Shown in pieces: positions 16,475-25,489 of a DNA stretch of 37,562 nucleotides. A program made the translations under genes and the position numbers. The notes under the pieces are model-generated. The model did no database searches, had not been told where the DNA came from, and saw only the letters and a list, made by a program, of their open reading frames with translations. Source of the stretch: Bacteroidota bacterium (GTDB lineage Bacteria; Bacteroidota; Ignavibacteria; Ignavibacteriales; Ignavibacteriaceae). The stretch covers positions 1 to 37,562 of the forward strand of contig JAKAGV010000025.1 of assembly GCA_021815405.1 (NCBI GenBank). Reading direction: 5' to 3'. Within the stretch, counting starts at the first letter, position 1. The number at the start of each line of letters is the position of its first letter.

Positions 16475-17956
16475 TTATTTAAGAATCATCATCTTCCTTG
16501 TGCTTACAAAAGCGCCTGCATTCAATCTGTAGAAATAAACTCCGTTAGAAAGTATAGAACTGCCAAATGTAACTGAGTATTTCCCGGCAGGTTTATTCCC
16601 ATTCACAAGTATCGCAACTTCTTTTCCAAGTGAATTATACACTTTAAGCTTTACATAGCTGCCAGTTGCTAACTGATAATTGATAACGGTCTTTGAATTA
16701 AACGGATTTGGAAAATTTTGCGATAAAGAAAATTCAGCAAGTTTGTTTTTATTTACATTAGAAGGAGAAACTTTGCCTTTCCACGGAAACCTATAAGCTC
16801 TGTATGAATAAATATTTTCCTGAAATGAAATTTCGAATGATTTGGTTCCATCAGGTCGGACTTCAGTTACGGTAGGCAACGCGGCGCCCCATCCGATTAA
16901 GGTATTTCCGTTATTTAATCTTTGTGCATATCCTAACCCGATGCTGTATATATCAGGTGTATTTCTGAACTGCCAAACCATTTCGGCTGTGTTTGATTGC
17001 GTATTAAGCTTATATTCTACTGCTCTGGAAAAAGACATTAAAGCAGGCTGGCGCTTACATCCGTTATCAAATAATATTATATTTCCGTTAGTTAATTTCC
17101 GTGCAGCATGCTGCCAAGAAAAGCCTAAGCTGTCATTGAGTAATTTAAATTGACTCTTTTTACCGCCAAAACGCCAAATTATGTTTCCTGTTTCTCTATC
17201 GATTTTATCAATCTCTTGTAGGTTCCGGAAAGAAACTATCAGATTTCCGTCATCATCAATATCAATTGAGTTTGCATGAGTAAAGTCAATGGTACTTTGT
17301 GTGAGATCATAATAAGAATCTGTAATATCCAGATGATCCCAGCAAAGCCATTGAAACACCACATTTTTATTTTTATCCAGTTCCTGGATTACATTGCCTA
17401 TTACAGAAGCATGAGTTGAACCACCGCTGATAGTCTTACTCAAATCCATCGTCCGGGTATCTCGCCCGATGAGCAAAGCATGACCGTTAGGCAGCAGCCT
17501 TAATTCATGGATATCAGTTGTATAGCCGTTTTCACACTTAAAGCTGTCTACAACAGCATAAGTAGAATCCATTGCGTAATAGCATCCCGATTTCATGTCG
17601 TAATAAGTCAATAAACCATTCGGCTGTACTTTAAAATCATAGGTACCGCTTGGCGTTCTTTTATAAAAGATAGGTCTGCCGTTATTATCCAGTATCATTA
17701 TGTAAGGATTGTTTGCAGAAGTCACTCCAAGAAACAAATAGTCAGGATCAGGGTTGTTTGAAACAGTTATTTTGAACTTAGGAAAGTCGGCGGGAAGTCC
17801 TTCAAGTATATGAACGGCATTCTTATCTTCTTTGAAATCTTTCCCACCTGCTTTCACTATACTGTAGAGGCATAGATAAAGAAAAACTAGAAACGCATAT
17901 CTGATTAAATCTGAACCTCTAATTCCATTACCTATAAAATATCTGCCGGATTTCAT
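16475..17956 (-). CDS. Secreted arylsulfotransferase-like protein with T9SS domain
   Basis: A 493-aa paralogue of the next gene in the series. It has an N-terminal hydrophobic signal (about 18-38), an ASST-like beta-propeller, and a C-terminal T9SS domain (NFPNPFNSKTVINYQL to TRKMMILK). The three His of the family are conserved in spacing: H150 (DIHELRLLPNGHA), H227 (FTHANSIDIDDDGN) and H283 (WQHAARKLTNGN). It lacks the Ig-like and Fn3-like domains of the larger copy, so it is close to a minimal secreted ASST. It starts only 7 bp after the GH3 stop, which indicates co-transcription with the glycosidases. Sulfation of a phenolic or glycosidic product is an inference only. Confidence 0.82.
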   Translation of the reverse strand: MKSGRYFIGNGIRGSDLIRYAFLVFLYLCLYSIVKAGGKDFKEDKNAVHILEGLPADFPKFKITVSNNPDPDYLFLGVTSANNPYIMILDNNGRPIFYKRTPSGTYDFKVQPNGLLTYYDMKSGCYYAMDSTYAVVDSFKCENGYTTDIHELRLLPNGHALLIGRDTRTMDLSKTISGGSTHASVIGNVIQELDKNKNVVFQWLCWDHLDITDSYYDLTQSTIDFTHANSIDIDDDGNLIVSFRNLQEIDKIDRETGNIIWRFGGKKSQFKLLNDSLGFSWQHAARKLTNGNIILFDNGCKRQPALMSFSRAVEYKLNTQSNTAEMVWQFRNTPDIYSIGLGYAQRLNNGNTLIGWGAALPTVTEVRPDGTKSFEISFQENIYSYRAYRFPWKGKVSPSNVNKNKLAEFSLSQNFPNPFNSKTVINYQLATGSYVKLKVYNSLGKEVAILVNGNKPAGKYSVTFGSSILSNGVYFYRLNAGAFVSTRKMMILK

Positions 17957-17963
17957 CTTTTAT

Positions 17964-20594
17964 TTATTCAATTACATTATCAACGCCGCTAAGAGTAACT
18001 TTTGCTTGAACAATATTTTTCTTTTCAGTCAATCCCTTACCCGGCTGACTTCCGCCAACAAATATTTCAACTTCGCCCGGAAGAACTACTCTTTTGTTAT
18101 CGTTGCTTATAACCGATAAGTTTGCCGGCGTCAGATTGAACTCAATCAATTTTTCCTCGCCCTTCTTCAAGTGCACTCTCTTAAATCCTTCAAGCGCGAG
18201 AACCGGAACTGACACAGGCAAATTAGCATGCCTAACATAAAGCTGAACGACTTCATCGCCATCCATACTACCGTTATTTTTAACTTTCACTCTTAAATTA
18301 ATTGTATCCGAGGTAGAACAATTCTTTTTCGCTTCAAGTCCGCTGTAAACAAAAGAAGTATAGCTTAGACCGTATCCAAAAGGATATAAAGGTTCTCCTT
18401 CAAAATATCTATACGTCCGACCTTTCATATTGTAATCTTCAAATGGAGGCAATTGCTTTATAGATTTGTAAAATGTGACCGGCAATCTGCCGGCGGGATT
18501 ATAATCACCGAATAAAGCACTCGCAATTGCAGTACCACCTTCCTGTCCCGGATACCATGCCTCAAGAATTGCAGGAAGGTTCTTTTCTTCCCAGTTAATC
18601 GCTAAAGCACTGCCATTCATCATTACAAAAACGATAGGTTTGCCGGTTGCTTTTAACTCTTTAAGAAGCTTTTCCTGAACAGCCGGTAAGTTGATCGAAG
18701 TTCGGTCTCCGCCGACGAATCCCTCATAATTAACACCCATCTCTTCGCCTTCAAGTGAGGGAGAAATTCCGCCGCAGTAAATTATAATATCAGATTTCTT
18801 TGCTACCTCAAGAGCTTCTTTTTCTCTGTCTCTACCATAAATGAACCAGGCAAGCTTTATAGATGCACCGCCAGCACTCTGAAAATATTCTAACTTAATT
18901 TTGTGTTTTGTTTCCTTGAGCCAATCAACATTAAAAGTTTTAGTGGGCGATACATGTTCTGACCAATCGTTTATAATCAGGCTGTCGTCTAAAAATAATC
19001 TATAGCCGTCGTCGCCGGTAACCGCAAATTGATACTTGCCTGAGTATGGCGAAATAATTTGCCCTGTCCATCTGACAGAATAATTTTTGGGAGAAAAATT
19101 CTTTGCAGGAATTAAGTCGTCCCAAACAAAATTAATAGTCGGATCAATTCTAACCTCTGAAGGCACTCCTGATAAATTTGTATTAGTAAAATATTCACCT
19201 TTTAAACCATGATGTTTTCCCGTCAATAAAAATTCAGCAGGAACTACCTCAGGAGTTGTTTGTCCTTCCACAAAATCATCACCAGAAGCATAATATACTT
19301 TTGTATTCTTTGAGACTAAGTTTTTTATTCCCTGCAAAGGAGTAACATATTTTGAAGGTATTCCGTTATAGTTACCATACATAACATCTGGGTCATCTGC
19401 ATTAGGTCCAATTACTGCGATGGCATTTAAATTCTTCTTCAACGGTAAAAGATTTTTCTCATTTTTTAATAGTACCATGCTTTGCTGAGCAACTTTAATA
19501 GAAAGCATCCGGTGTTCATGAGAATCATTTACTCCCGGACTGATATTATTATACGGTACTTTATTATCCGGATCGAACATTCCCAAACGAAATCGAGCTT
19601 CCATTAATCGTTTTACAGATATATCAATGTCTTTTTCGGTAAGATATCCTTTTCCAATTGCTTCTTTCAGATGACTGTAAGAATTGCCGCAATTAAGATC
19701 ACATCCTGCTTTGACTGCATCTGCGGCTGCTTCCTCGATTGATGAAGCATATTTATGTCCGAAGTAAATATCACCAACTGCGTCGCAATCTGAAACGACA
19801 TAACCTTTGAAGCCCCACTTGTTTCTTAGCATATCGGTAAGAAGATATTTGCTCGCACTTATTGGAACATCTTTGTAACTGTTATAAGCAGACATAATAG
19901 AATAAGCTTTTCCTTCTTTTACACAAGCTTCAAAAGCAGAAGCATAAGTATCAAGAAAGTCTCTCTCTCTTATTTCTGCATTAAACTTATGTCGCTGAGG
20001 CTCAGGACCACTATGCACGACATAATGCTTAGGAGTAGCTACTGTCTTTAAATAAAAAGGATCACTGCCTTGCATACCTTTTACAAAGGCAACTCCCATT
20101 CTTGATGTAAGGAAAGGATCCTCGCCGTAGGTTTCCTGCCCCCTTCCCCATCGCGGATCACGGAATATGTTGATGTTTGGAGACCAAACAGTTAAACCTA
20201 TCATACCAATATTCTGTTTATCTTTTAAATAAGCATTGTATTTGGCTCTAAATTCATCGGAGATAACAGTTGCAACTTTGTAAAGAAGACTATCGTTAAA
20301 AGTTGCTGCTAATCCTATCGCCTGTGGGAATACAGTTGCAACTCCCTTACGCGCTACCCCATGCAAACCTTCATTCCACCAATTATATTCCGGAATCCCC
20401 AATCTTGGGATTTCAACTGCTTCATTCATCATCTGTGAGATTTTTTCATCTAATGTCATTCTCCCGACGAGGTCATTTACTCTTTCTTCAACCGGTAAAG
20501 ATGGATTTTTATATGGCTCGACCTGTGCCGCTGCTTTAATATAAATCAGCATGCATAATGATAAAATAAGCCTTGAATAAAGAAAATTTTTCAT
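17964..20594 (-). CDS. GH3 beta-glycosidase with inserted PA14 domain
   Basis: An 876-aa periplasmic glycoside hydrolase of family 3, with a signal peptide (about 1-24, ending at AAAQ). The N-terminal barrel carries WNEGLHGV, DPRWGRGQETYGEDP, the KH motif (ATPKHYVVHSG) and the nucleophile region YVVSDCDAV with Asp269. A PA14 domain (about 461-586, GLKGEYFTNTNLSG to SIKLAWF) is inserted in the second, alpha/beta domain, a known arrangement in GH3. A C-terminal fibronectin-III-like domain (about 770-860) follows. Family members cleave beta-glucosides, beta-xylosides or related sugars; the GLHGV and YGEDP signatures fit the beta-glucosidase/beta-xylosidase group. It lacks a T9SS domain and should act in the periplasm. 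It is downstream of the 558-aa gene by 56 bp. Confidence 0.92.
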   Translation of the reverse strand: MKNFLYSRLILSLCMLIYIKAAAQVEPYKNPSLPVEERVNDLVGRMTLDEKISQMMNEAVEIPRLGIPEYNWWNEGLHGVARKGVATVFPQAIGLAATFNDSLLYKVATVISDEFRAKYNAYLKDKQNIGMIGLTVWSPNINIFRDPRWGRGQETYGEDPFLTSRMGVAFVKGMQGSDPFYLKTVATPKHYVVHSGPEPQRHKFNAEIRERDFLDTYASAFEACVKEGKAYSIMSAYNSYKDVPISASKYLLTDMLRNKWGFKGYVVSDCDAVGDIYFGHKYASSIEEAAADAVKAGCDLNCGNSYSHLKEAIGKGYLTEKDIDISVKRLMEARFRLGMFDPDNKVPYNNISPGVNDSHEHRMLSIKVAQQSMVLLKNEKNLLPLKKNLNAIAVIGPNADDPDVMYGNYNGIPSKYVTPLQGIKNLVSKNTKVYYASGDDFVEGQTTPEVVPAEFLLTGKHHGLKGEYFTNTNLSGVPSEVRIDPTINFVWDDLIPAKNFSPKNYSVRWTGQIISPYSGKYQFAVTGDDGYRLFLDDSLIINDWSEHVSPTKTFNVDWLKETKHKIKLEYFQSAGGASIKLAWFIYGRDREKEALEVAKKSDIIIYCGGISPSLEGEEMGVNYEGFVGGDRTSINLPAVQEKLLKELKATGKPIVFVMMNGSALAINWEEKNLPAILEAWYPGQEGGTAIASALFGDYNPAGRLPVTFYKSIKQLPPFEDYNMKGRTYRYFEGEPLYPFGYGLSYTSFVYSGLEAKKNCSTSDTINLRVKVKNNGSMDGDEVVQLYVRHANLPVSVPVLALEGFKRVHLKKGEEKLIEFNLTPANLSVISNDNKRVVLPGEVEIFVGGSQPGKGLTEKKNIVQAKVTLSGVDNVIE

Positions 20595-20650
20595 TGATAG
20601 TATCCTGTCTTTTCGAAATTTTTTTGTGAATCTAATTGAATTATCGCTTT

Positions 20651-22327
20651 CTAAAATGATATTGTAATTTTTTCTCCGTGAATATGTTTGACTCTCAGAA
20701 CTCCACCTTTATCAAGGGCATTCCAAGTAAATCCTTCTTGATTTAAGTTACTTAACTCTTCAATCTGAACATTATCAACTCTAATCATTATTGGTTTTGA
20801 AATAAGTCTGAAAACTTCAACGGACGAATTATCGAATGTTGTATATCTAATTTCTTCCGGTGAATATATAATATCTTTTATGACTGATGTTGAACCAAGT
20901 AAATGGTTTTCATTCTGCGGTGCCCATTCCGGTATCGCAGCCATTCCTTCCACAAAATGTCTGATATAGTCACCATAACCATCCGTAAACCACGATGTTG
21001 ACCATTCAGGTCCGGTCCAAACGTAGCCTTTATTTTCGCACATGTAAGTTGCAGTATTGAAAAAATGGTATGCTTCTTCTTTATAATATTTGTCTCCGGT
21101 TTTTTCATACCAAAGTGCACAGATAGAGGCATAGCGAGCCGTATGGCTGCCCATAGGCTCATAGCAGTATGTTTGTTCTCTGATTGCATCCATTCCCTTA
21201 ACTCCAAAAGTACTGGCAACCCATGTTAATAATGCAGGAATGTCTTTCTTCCAGATTAAATCTTTTTCAGGATGTTTTAAAATATATCGGGCAGTTTCCA
21301 TCGGTGTAATTTCAATTCTATTTATTCTGTTTGAGTCGCTTGGGACATCTTCAAAATAGCCGTTCCAGATAAAAGTTTTCATAGGACCGTTTTTTGAAAA
21401 TAACCAGTTCCATGCTAATTCACCAGCTTTTTTATAAGCTTCAATTTTCCCTTTTCCCAAATGAATTTGAGATTTAATTCGTAGCAATTCATCAAACAGT
21501 TTTACAGGATCAACAACATTAGAGCAATAATCATCTTTAATTTTTCCCGTTTTCGCATTAACTCTGAATGCCCAGGGAGATGAAATAGAAAAGTCTGTTG
21601 AGAATTTTGTAGTCGGTGCGGATACATTTCGTACATGCTTTGCTAAGGCATCAGCACAATTGATTGCGGCATCCAGATATATTTTTTCTCCTGTGATTTC
21701 GTAAAACTGTAAGTAAGCAAAACCAAGCTTACCGACTTTGTCAGGCTCAATGAAATACCTTCCATCTCCACGACCTTCATCTTCCCAATTTGTAGCTCCT
21801 TCATAATAACGGCTTCTGGGGTTTGCACTAGCATATGGACAATTTGCCCAAACCCAATCATCCGGTGTTGTTCCATTTGATAAAATTTGATCAAGGCATT
21901 CTCTTACAATAGAAATATATGAAGTATCTCCTGAAAATGTAAGGTAATCAACGGCAAGGCTTTGTGCAAAATCTGCAAATGTACATGCAGGATTAGGCAT
22001 CCATCCTGAGCCGCTTACTCCTTTATAAAAATCTTTATTCTGATTTGGTCCGTCAAAATCTGCATGGACCATATAAAGTTTTAATTTGGTAGTTGGCTCA
22101 ATTGGACAATCTTTTATAAAGCGCGCTGCTAATTCAACGACACGAGCATAACCAGCGCCCGGTATTTCCGGTTTGAACCAGGGAAGAATTTTGCCGTCTT
22201 TATCATAAATTGCCTTATGAGAGCAAATCGTATCAACCGGCGAAGAAGTACATTCAAAATCATTCTGCGCATTTAAGTTGCATGTTATCGACAAAAACAA
22301 TATGATTAAGTAAAAATATTTTTTCAT
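20651..22327 (-). CDS. Putative periplasmic (alpha/alpha)-barrel enzyme of unknown specificity
   Basis: A 558-aa protein with a signal peptide (about 1-20, ending at LNAQ). I do not recognise a named family. The body is rich in helical pairs with Trp/Tyr/Asp clusters (ADFAQSLAVDYLTFSGD, WVWANCPYASANPRSRYYEG, KVGKLGFAYLQFYEITGE, ARYASICALWYEKTGDKYYKEEA), a pattern typical of six-hairpin (alpha/alpha)6-barrel glycosidases and lyases. Near the C-terminus a beta-rich piece (about 470-558) may be a small sandwich domain. Its place between a GH20 and a GH3 gene supports a role in glycan breakdown, for instance an unsaturated or substituted oligosaccharide hydrolase. This is inference; no catalytic residues are assigned. 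Confidence 0.6.
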   Translation of the reverse strand: MKKYFYLIILFLSITCNLNAQNDFECTSSPVDTICSHKAIYDKDGKILPWFKPEIPGAGYARVVELAARFIKDCPIEPTTKLKLYMVHADFDGPNQNKDFYKGVSGSGWMPNPACTFADFAQSLAVDYLTFSGDTSYISIVRECLDQILSNGTTPDDWVWANCPYASANPRSRYYEGATNWEDEGRGDGRYFIEPDKVGKLGFAYLQFYEITGEKIYLDAAINCADALAKHVRNVSAPTTKFSTDFSISSPWAFRVNAKTGKIKDDYCSNVVDPVKLFDELLRIKSQIHLGKGKIEAYKKAGELAWNWLFSKNGPMKTFIWNGYFEDVPSDSNRINRIEITPMETARYILKHPEKDLIWKKDIPALLTWVASTFGVKGMDAIREQTYCYEPMGSHTARYASICALWYEKTGDKYYKEEAYHFFNTATYMCENKGYVWTGPEWSTSWFTDGYGDYIRHFVEGMAAIPEWAPQNENHLLGSTSVIKDIIYSPEEIRYTTFDNSSVEVFRLISKPIMIRVDNVQIEELSNLNQEGFTWNALDKGGVLRVKHIHGEKITISF

Positions 22328-22491
22328 TCATTTGCTCATGTAGTACAACATTCGTAGTTATAAAATCCATTTATTCTTGAATATTAAATCGAAAGTATTT
22401 TTTATTACTCTATATTCATTTTCCCAAATAAGCAATACATTTTATTTAACAAGAATAGAGAATCCGGTATCCAGAATCTAGCATCCAGCTA
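22328..22491. other. Intergenic region with heptamer repeat
   Basis: 164 bases between the GH20 stop and the 558-aa gene. The GH20-proximal end has a short tandem heptamer array (22461-22488); the rest is AT-rich with no clear promoter or terminator. Confidence 0.5.
22461..22488 (-). repeat. Four tandem heptamers, consensus CTGGATN
   Basis: Read on the minus strand, four 7-bp units follow each other without gaps: CTGGATG, CTAGATT, CTGGATA and CCGGATT. A fifth, degenerate unit (CTCTATT) may follow. The array begins 3 bases after the GH20 stop codon. Its role is unknown; replication-slippage repeats of this size occur between genes in various bacteria. Confidence 0.55.
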
Positions 22492-24009
22492 CTACCACTC
22501 TCCATTTTCATATTCAAATCCTTTAGAATTTAAGTAAGGTCTAATAGCGTTAACACGAGTTAGAAAATTCTCATAATTTTTATTTTTCTCTGGGCTCCAG
22601 ACTACTTCAGAGAACGCAAGAATTCTTGGGAATATCCGGTGCTGAACATCATTTTCAAGAACTAATTCCGTCCACAATGCACATTCACTGCCTATTACAA
22701 ATTTCTTTTCACTTTCCTTTAAACTGTCGGGCGTAGGATTGAATGAATAAACTTTTTCCAAATTTAAAACCGGCATCCAATCAGGTCTGTTTTTCTTTTC
22801 TTCGCTATTGTAAGGGTAATCAAAATAGACATAAATATTATCTGCATTAACTGTATAATAACCGTTTCTTGCGGCTTCCCATGATTCGCCCGGATGCCAT
22901 CCTTCAACAATCTGATTTTTAGGAACTCCGTCTTTAATATTTTCTGCCCAGGCTAATGTCTTTACGCCTTTGCTTGAGATATAATTGCAGATATCTTTCA
23001 TAAAATAATTCTGAAGCATGTCTTCATTAGCTAATCCTAATTTTGAAACCATCGCTTTACACTCCGGACATTTTTCCCAAACACCTTTTGGTCTTTCATC
23101 TCCGCCGACATGAATAATTTCCGGCTTAAAAATATTTATCACTTCAGCGAGCTCAATCTTAATGAATTTATAATCACTTTCATTACCGGCACAATAAGTT
23201 TTGCCCCCGGAATCTGTTGGGCATAATAATTCAGGATAACTTTCCATCACCGCTCTCGAATGCCCGGGCATTTCAATTTCTGGTATAATTTTTATGTAAA
23301 GCTTTTTTGCATATTGAATTACTTCTCTAATTTCGTTAGCTTTATAGTAGCCGTTTCTTTCCCTTGCATTTAATGAATCAAGATAAGAGCCGACAAGGTT
23401 TAACTTAGGATACTTTTTACTTTCAATCCTCCATCCTTCATCATCAACCAGGTGCCAGTGAAATGTATTGAGCTTAAGTAATGCCATTACATCTAAGACC
23501 CTTTTTATAAAATGAACTGACTGAAAATGCCTGCTTGCATCTAGCATAAATCCTCGGTAAGGATATCGCGGATAATCGGCAACTCTGCAGCCTGGGAAAA
23601 AAACTTTATCATCTTTACTTAAAATTTCCTTGAGAGTTTGAATACCGTAAAAAATTCCGTTGCAGTTTTTGCCTGTAAGTCTTACTTCGTTTTTATTTAT
23701 TGTTAATTCGTACCCGTCTGGTTTGATGCTGCTTTTTTTATTTAAGTCTATAATGATTCCGTAACCCGGAGTTCCTCTTCTTAATTTTAGATTTATCCCG
23801 GTACGCTCATGAATTGAGGTTTGCAGCATGCCGACAATCCTTTTTAACTCTGCATTATTCGAAGTAATAAAAATGTTGCTTCCATCTTGAAGAATAAATT
23901 TTCCATTTGTAGCAGTCGCAGCAACCGGCTCCGGAATTATATTTAGACTCTGTGCAAAGCACGAGCTTAGAAATGAAAATAGAAAAAATATAACGTACAA
24001 TCGCTTCAT
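22492..24009 (-). CDS. GH20 beta-N-acetylhexosaminidase
   Basis: A 505-aa periplasmic enzyme with a signal peptide (about 1-20, ending at CFAQ). An N-terminal alpha/beta domain of the GH20b type (about 21-145) precedes the catalytic barrel. The barrel has RGFMLDASRHF, NTFHWHLVDDEGWRIE, IIPEIEMPGH and the family catalytic pair D304-E305 in HVGGDERPKGVW. GH20 enzymes use substrate-assisted catalysis to remove terminal beta-GlcNAc or beta-GalNAc. The start codon overlaps the stop of the upstream symporter by 4 bp (ATGA), so the two are translationally coupled and the symporter plausibly imports the released sugar. The nearby GH2 exo-glucosaminidase supports an amino-sugar (chitin- or chitosan-like) substrate, though glycoprotein glycans are also possible. 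Confidence 0.93.
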   Translation of the reverse strand: MKRLYVIFFLFSFLSSCFAQSLNIIPEPVAATATNGKFILQDGSNIFITSNNAELKRIVGMLQTSIHERTGINLKLRRGTPGYGIIIDLNKKSSIKPDGYELTINKNEVRLTGKNCNGIFYGIQTLKEILSKDDKVFFPGCRVADYPRYPYRGFMLDASRHFQSVHFIKRVLDVMALLKLNTFHWHLVDDEGWRIESKKYPKLNLVGSYLDSLNARERNGYYKANEIREVIQYAKKLYIKIIPEIEMPGHSRAVMESYPELLCPTDSGGKTYCAGNESDYKFIKIELAEVINIFKPEIIHVGGDERPKGVWEKCPECKAMVSKLGLANEDMLQNYFMKDICNYISSKGVKTLAWAENIKDGVPKNQIVEGWHPGESWEAARNGYYTVNADNIYVYFDYPYNSEEKKNRPDWMPVLNLEKVYSFNPTPDSLKESEKKFVIGSECALWTELVLENDVQHRIFPRILAFSEVVWSPEKNKNYENFLTRVNAIRPYLNSKGFEYENGEW

Positions 24010-25469
24010 GGTAATATCTCCGTTGTTGAAATCCTATTATTAATCTCTAATTCTTTATTCGAAAAAAGTAAGGAACCGATAACCATTCCAATTGGCGCGA
24101 GTATAAAGCTCAATAACCCGGCATGAACAGGATTAACCCCCGAGTTGATTATTGAATAAATCGGTGGAACAGCGCTTAATACAAACGCGGCATATGCGCC
24201 ATAAGTATTCGCTTTTTTCCAGTATATACCGGCAACCAAACCGGAAATTATTCCCGCATAAGATAAAGAACCGGTTAAGGCAATTATTCTAAAAACAGTA
24301 TCAGAAAAATTGTAATAAACTCCCCAGAAAAATATGAATAGACCTATTACCATAATTCCAATTCGTGTATACGAAATTCTTTTGCTGTCCTTAACTTCTT
24401 TTCTAATCAACGGACTAACAATGTCTTGTGCTAAAATTGCACTAAAAGAAAGAAGATAACTGGAATAGGTTGACATAGAAGCTGCTAAAAATCCTATAAC
24501 AATAAATCCTATCATCCAGACTGGAACAACTTGTAGCAGCATTGTTGGTAGAGCAGTTTGTGTATGTGTAACAGGTCCTAAAATTGCAAGCGCAGCTATA
24601 CCCCATAATACTGGCACACTGGATCTAAAAAACATGAAAACACTCGTAATTCTAAATAGTTTTAATGCCGAAGTAACACTTTCCATACTTAATGTTCTTT
24701 GAACTACCGGCTGCCATGATGACCATCCGCTTAAGTAATAAAGTGTTGTCCATATTATAAAAACAAAACCATACTTTGGAGCATTAATAACATCAAATCC
24801 CTTATGACCGATGTATTTATTTACAGATGCAATCATTCCGGAAATTCCATTCGCACTTCCAAATGCATAAAATGAAACTATCACTATACCTATTAGAATA
24901 AGAACAAATTGAAAAACATCTGTTATAACTACCGAGTACATTCCGCCTAACACGGTATAAATTATAACAAAGACAAGTAGCACTCCCATAACAACCGCCA
25001 AGCTGTTAAGCGGCAAACCTAATATTATACAAAGAAATCTTCCTTCCACCTGTAGAAATATTCCCATGTTTAATACGCCGGTAAGAAATGTTAAAACCCC
25101 TGCAATTACCCTAATATTATTTGAATATCTTAGTGTGAAGTATTCCGGAACAGTTCTGATTTCCATTGCCCTTAGCTTTTTGATAACAAAACCTGTTCTT
25201 CCAATCAGCCACATAGTGAAGCCAGCAATTACACCTGTAATTAAGGCGACAAATCCGTTTTCAAATGCTTCTTGCGAAAAGTAAACAATAGTTACAAGCC
25301 CCATTTCAGTGCTGCTTAATGTAGCTAATCCCCACACCGATTTTATTTTTCTACCGGCAACAAGAAAATCATCTATGCTTTCATCTTTGCCGCGGCTTAC
25401 CCAAACACCAAGCGCAAGGCTCAATAAAAGAAAGTCGACTACAAGAAACCACGTTAGATAAAAGCTCAT
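24006..25469 (-). CDS. Sodium/solute symporter (SSS family), coupled to GH20
   Basis: A 487-aa inner-membrane protein of the solute:sodium symporter (SSS) family, with about 13 hydrophobic segments. The first helix begins at the N-terminus (WFLVVDFLLLSLALGVWV), and the next loop has ESIDDFLVAGRKIKSVWGLA, typical of the family. It should import a sugar or related solute with sodium. It follows the Gfo/Idh/MocA gene by 20 bp and overlaps the GH20 gene by 4 bp, which suggests transport of the GH20 product (amino sugar) or a matched oligosaccharide. The substrate is inferred only from context. It is clearly divergent from the other SSS protein encoded at 26649-28427. Confidence 0.85.
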   Translation of the reverse strand: MSFYLTWFLVVDFLLLSLALGVWVSRGKDESIDDFLVAGRKIKSVWGLATLSSTEMGLVTIVYFSQEAFENGFVALITGVIAGFTMWLIGRTGFVIKKLRAMEIRTVPEYFTLRYSNNIRVIAGVLTFLTGVLNMGIFLQVEGRFLCIILGLPLNSLAVVMGVLLVFVIIYTVLGGMYSVVITDVFQFVLILIGIVIVSFYAFGSANGISGMIASVNKYIGHKGFDVINAPKYGFVFIIWTTLYYLSGWSSWQPVVQRTLSMESVTSALKLFRITSVFMFFRSSVPVLWGIAALAILGPVTHTQTALPTMLLQVVPVWMIGFIVIGFLAASMSTYSSYLLSFSAILAQDIVSPLIRKEVKDSKRISYTRIGIMVIGLFIFFWGVYYNFSDTVFRIIALTGSLSYAGIISGLVAGIYWKKANTYGAYAAFVLSAVPPIYSIINSGVNPVHAGLLSFILAPIGMVIGSLLFSNKELEINNRISTTEILP

Positions 25470-25489
25470 GATTTTGCCATAATGTTTAG

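Noticed and set aside
22461-22488. CRISPR-like repeat
   Set aside because: The units are 7 bp and contiguous without spacers, and no cas gene is present.
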